Assembly: GCA_021847855.1 (NCBI GenBank)
Contig: JAJZOT010000078.1
Span: 1 to 7,135, forward strand
DNA from: Thermoplasmata archaeon
GTDB taxonomy: Archaea > Thermoplasmatota > Thermoplasmata > Thermoplasmatales > Thermoplasmataceae
Reading direction: 5' to 3'
DNA: 7,135 nt
The translations under genes were made by a program, and so were the position numbers. This document shows, piece after piece, positions 5,533 through 7,135 of this stretch (its first letter is position 1; each line of letters opens with the position of its first letter). Under the pieces are notes generated by a model. That model was not told where the DNA came from and did no database searches. It worked only from the letters and a program-made list of their open reading frames with translations.

Positions 5533-7135
5533 CTGATCACATCCAGTTTTTTGTAGGATGGTTCATAAATCTGCCCAGTTCTCTTGAGGTTTGAAATTGC
5601 TTCCTCGGCTCTGTCAACGCTGAGCCCTCTGGCCTGGGAAAGGCTTATCACCTCATCTATTTCAGCTGAGTTTTTCTCTTTTTTAAGTTCCCTGATTATG
5701 TCGAAAACTGTCTCCAGATCATTTCTCTGTTTTGAACTTGTTCCAGTGTATAGGACGTCAATATCTACCTCTCCATTATGCGTGGAGACATCCTTGAGAT
5801 AGTAGTCAACAATCTGTTTTGCAAGCATTGCATCACCCTCTGTTACAATGGATGACAACCTTGCCCTGGCTGCTGCTTCGGCCAGCCTGATTGTGGACTC
5901 CAGCTGCCTTGCAGTTATGGGTATGGAATCCGGGTTGCCACTCCTTGTTTTCACATATTCCTCCCTGAGAAGGTTTATTGCCTCGTCCGAAAGCCTGGGA
6001 AAAACTTTTCCCTTCGCATAGGAGACATATTTTCTGACCATATCCTTTTCAACTGGTGGATTGAACTCCATCTCCTCCGGTATATTCAACCCGGTAATAT
6101 CATTCTGTTCAAGGCTTTTGTAAATCTCTCCCACCCTGTGGGCCCTCAGAACATGCATAGCCAGTTTGTCATCATTTCCCCTATCCGGTTTATCTATGAT
6201 CTTGAATATGACATCAAATCTTGAGAGAAGTGGCGGTGGGAAATCTATCTGATCAACGATTGTTCTTGACTGATCGTATCTGCCGAACTTGGGATTTGCA
6301 GCTCCAAGGATCGAACATCTTGATTTCAGGGTTGCCATGATGCCTGCCTTTGAAATAGTCACGGTCTGCTGTTCCATGGCCTCGTGCATGGCTGCTGTAT
6401 CCTTTTCATCCATCTTGTCCAGTTCATCAATGGCAGCAAAACCGTTGTCTGCAAGTACAAGGGCTCCAGCCTCCAGTGTCCATCTCCCCTCACCAAAGTC
6501 GTCCCTTATGGCAGCAGCAGTTAGCCCAGCCGCACTGGATCCACGCCCAAATGCAAAAACTCCTCTGGGGGAAAGTTCAGTCATGTATTTCAACAGCTGT
6601 GATTTCGCAGTACCCGGATCACCCACCATGAGGACATGTATATCTCCTCTCATGGTCGTGCCATCTTTCATGGTCTTACGAATTCCACCAAACATCTGAA
6701 GGACGAGAGTTTTCTTCACCATCTCCATTCCGAAAATTGTTGGTGCAATGGAGGCTGAAAGTTTCTCTATTATATTCGGTTCTTTTGAAAGATCAAGAAT
6801 CGCCTTTTCATCCTCCTCTGTTATCTTCACATCCTCAATCTCCTTGTTAACTCTCCTGAAATTTAACGCATAAACATAGATATTGAATTCAGTAAGCATT
6901 ATGCTTCCAGCTCTTTTCTGCTCTGCCTTCAGGATCCCATCAATCATTATTCTGTCCCCGGGAAATATCTTCCCCGTGAGGTCATCTTCAACTATCACAG
7001 TTATTCTCTGGGGCTGTGATCCTCCATCCAGTGTTTCTGGGTTCTCCTGGATTTCAAGTTTTTGGAAGTCCACAAATTCAGACTCCTCTGTTAAAAGCTT
7101 GAATTTAGTCTTGTTTCTCTCTTTTCCACAGATCG
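5529..7135 (-). CDS. mcm: MCM replicative helicase, N-terminus cut by window edge
   Basis: Archaeal minichromosome maintenance protein, a 3'-5' ATP-driven ring helicase that unwinds DNA at the replication fork. 534 residues are visible; the N-terminal domain and most of the zinc finger (only ICGKERN, with the last cysteine, remains) lie beyond the right edge. The OB-fold segment FVDFQKLEIQENPE (20-33) and VEDDLTG follow. The AAA+ core has Walker A GDPGTAKSQ (171-179), Walker B AIDELDK (234-240), sensor 1 GAANPK (277-282) and the arginine finger SRFD (304-307). MCM-specific FGRGSSAAGLTA (195-206) and MHEAMEQQTV (249-258) are intact. The C-terminal 70 or so residues look like the usual winged-helix domain. 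No intein interrupts the visible ATPase motifs. The GTG at 7073 is not the start: the frame stays open to the window edge with clear MCM sequence. It overlaps the DUF424 gene by 4 nt and is probably the first gene of that transcript. Confidence 0.97.
   Translation of the reverse strand, partial: ICGKERNKTKFKLLTEESEFVDFQKLEIQENPETLDGGSQPQRITVIVEDDLTGKIFPGDRIMIDGILKAEQKRAGSIMLTEFNIYVYALNFRRVNKEIEDVKITEEDEKAILDLSKEPNIIEKLSASIAPTIFGMEMVKKTLVLQMFGGIRKTMKDGTTMRGDIHVLMVGDPGTAKSQLLKYMTELSPRGVFAFGRGSSAAGLTAAAIRDDFGEGRWTLEAGALVLADNGFAAIDELDKMDEKDTAAMHEAMEQQTVTISKAGIMATLKSRCSILGAANPKFGRYDQSRTIVDQIDFPPPLLSRFDVIFKIIDKPDRGNDDKLAMHVLRAHRVGEIYKSLEQNDITGLNIPEEMEFNPPVEKDMVRKYVSYAKGKVFPRLSDEAINLLREEYVKTRSGNPDSIPITARQLESTIRLAEAAARARLSSIVTEGDAMLAKQIVDYYLKDVSTHNGEVDIDVLYTGTSSKQRNDLETVFDIIRELKKEKNSAEIDEVISLSQARGLSVDRAEEAISNLKRTGQIYEPSYKKLDVIR
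5536..5544 (-). promoter_or_regulatory. Ribosome binding site of the DUF424 gene
   Basis: GGATGTGAT differs at one base from GGAGGTGAT and ends 3 nt before the GTG at 5532. It lies in the last codons of mcm and favours the GTG over the ATG at 5514, which has no good site at normal distance. Confidence 0.6.

Noticed and set aside
6289..6699. 136-codon open frame on the plus strand
   Set aside because: It is the complement of the MCM ATPase core (Walker A to sensor 1), whose conservation explains the open frame.

Overview
The window looks like a piece of an archaeal chromosome, most likely a euryarchaeon of the Thermoplasmatales type. The grounds are an archaeal-type MCM helicase, a DUF424 protein (an archaeal family), a TATA-box promoter with an apparently leaderless start, Shine-Dalgarno sites matching the archaeal GGAGGTGAT consensus, and Sulfolobus-type TrpA and TrpB2 enzymes. 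The order is inferred; genus and species cannot be read from the sequence. All eight genes lie on the minus strand, packed almost without gaps, and the window cuts the first (mcm) and the last (trpE).

Right part (7135 to 4534): the C-terminal three quarters of mcm, a DUF424 gene that overlaps it by 4 nt, and a UbiE/MenG-family methyltransferase 12 nt further on. The spacing suggests one transcription unit joining replication, an uncharacterised conserved protein and, probably, menaquinone methylation.

Middle (about 4533 to 4473): a 61-nt gap, the only real intergenic space. It holds a TATATATA box about 25 nt upstream of the trpB ATG, so trpB is probably transcribed without a leader.

Left part (4472 to 1): a tryptophan operon in the order trpB2-trpA-trpD-trpF-trpE, with junctions from a 14-nt overlap to a 5-nt gap. 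TrpE makes anthranilate with a glutamine amidotransferase partner (TrpG, not in the window). TrpD adds the phosphoribosyl group, TrpF isomerises the product, and TrpA and TrpB2 convert indole-glycerol phosphate to tryptophan. TrpC (indole-glycerol-phosphate synthase) and TrpG are missing from the window and may lie beyond the left edge.

I saw no RNA gene, mobile element, CRISPR array or long repeat. The most unusual points are: trpA has no ATG, GTG or TTG at its proper start, only an ACG correctly spaced from a ribosome binding site; TrpF has a remodelled active site; TrpE has an N-terminal domain without a recognisable LLES feedback motif; and TrpA/TrpB2 form a divergent, Sulfolobus-like synthase pair. 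I found no clear evidence of a wholly new system.
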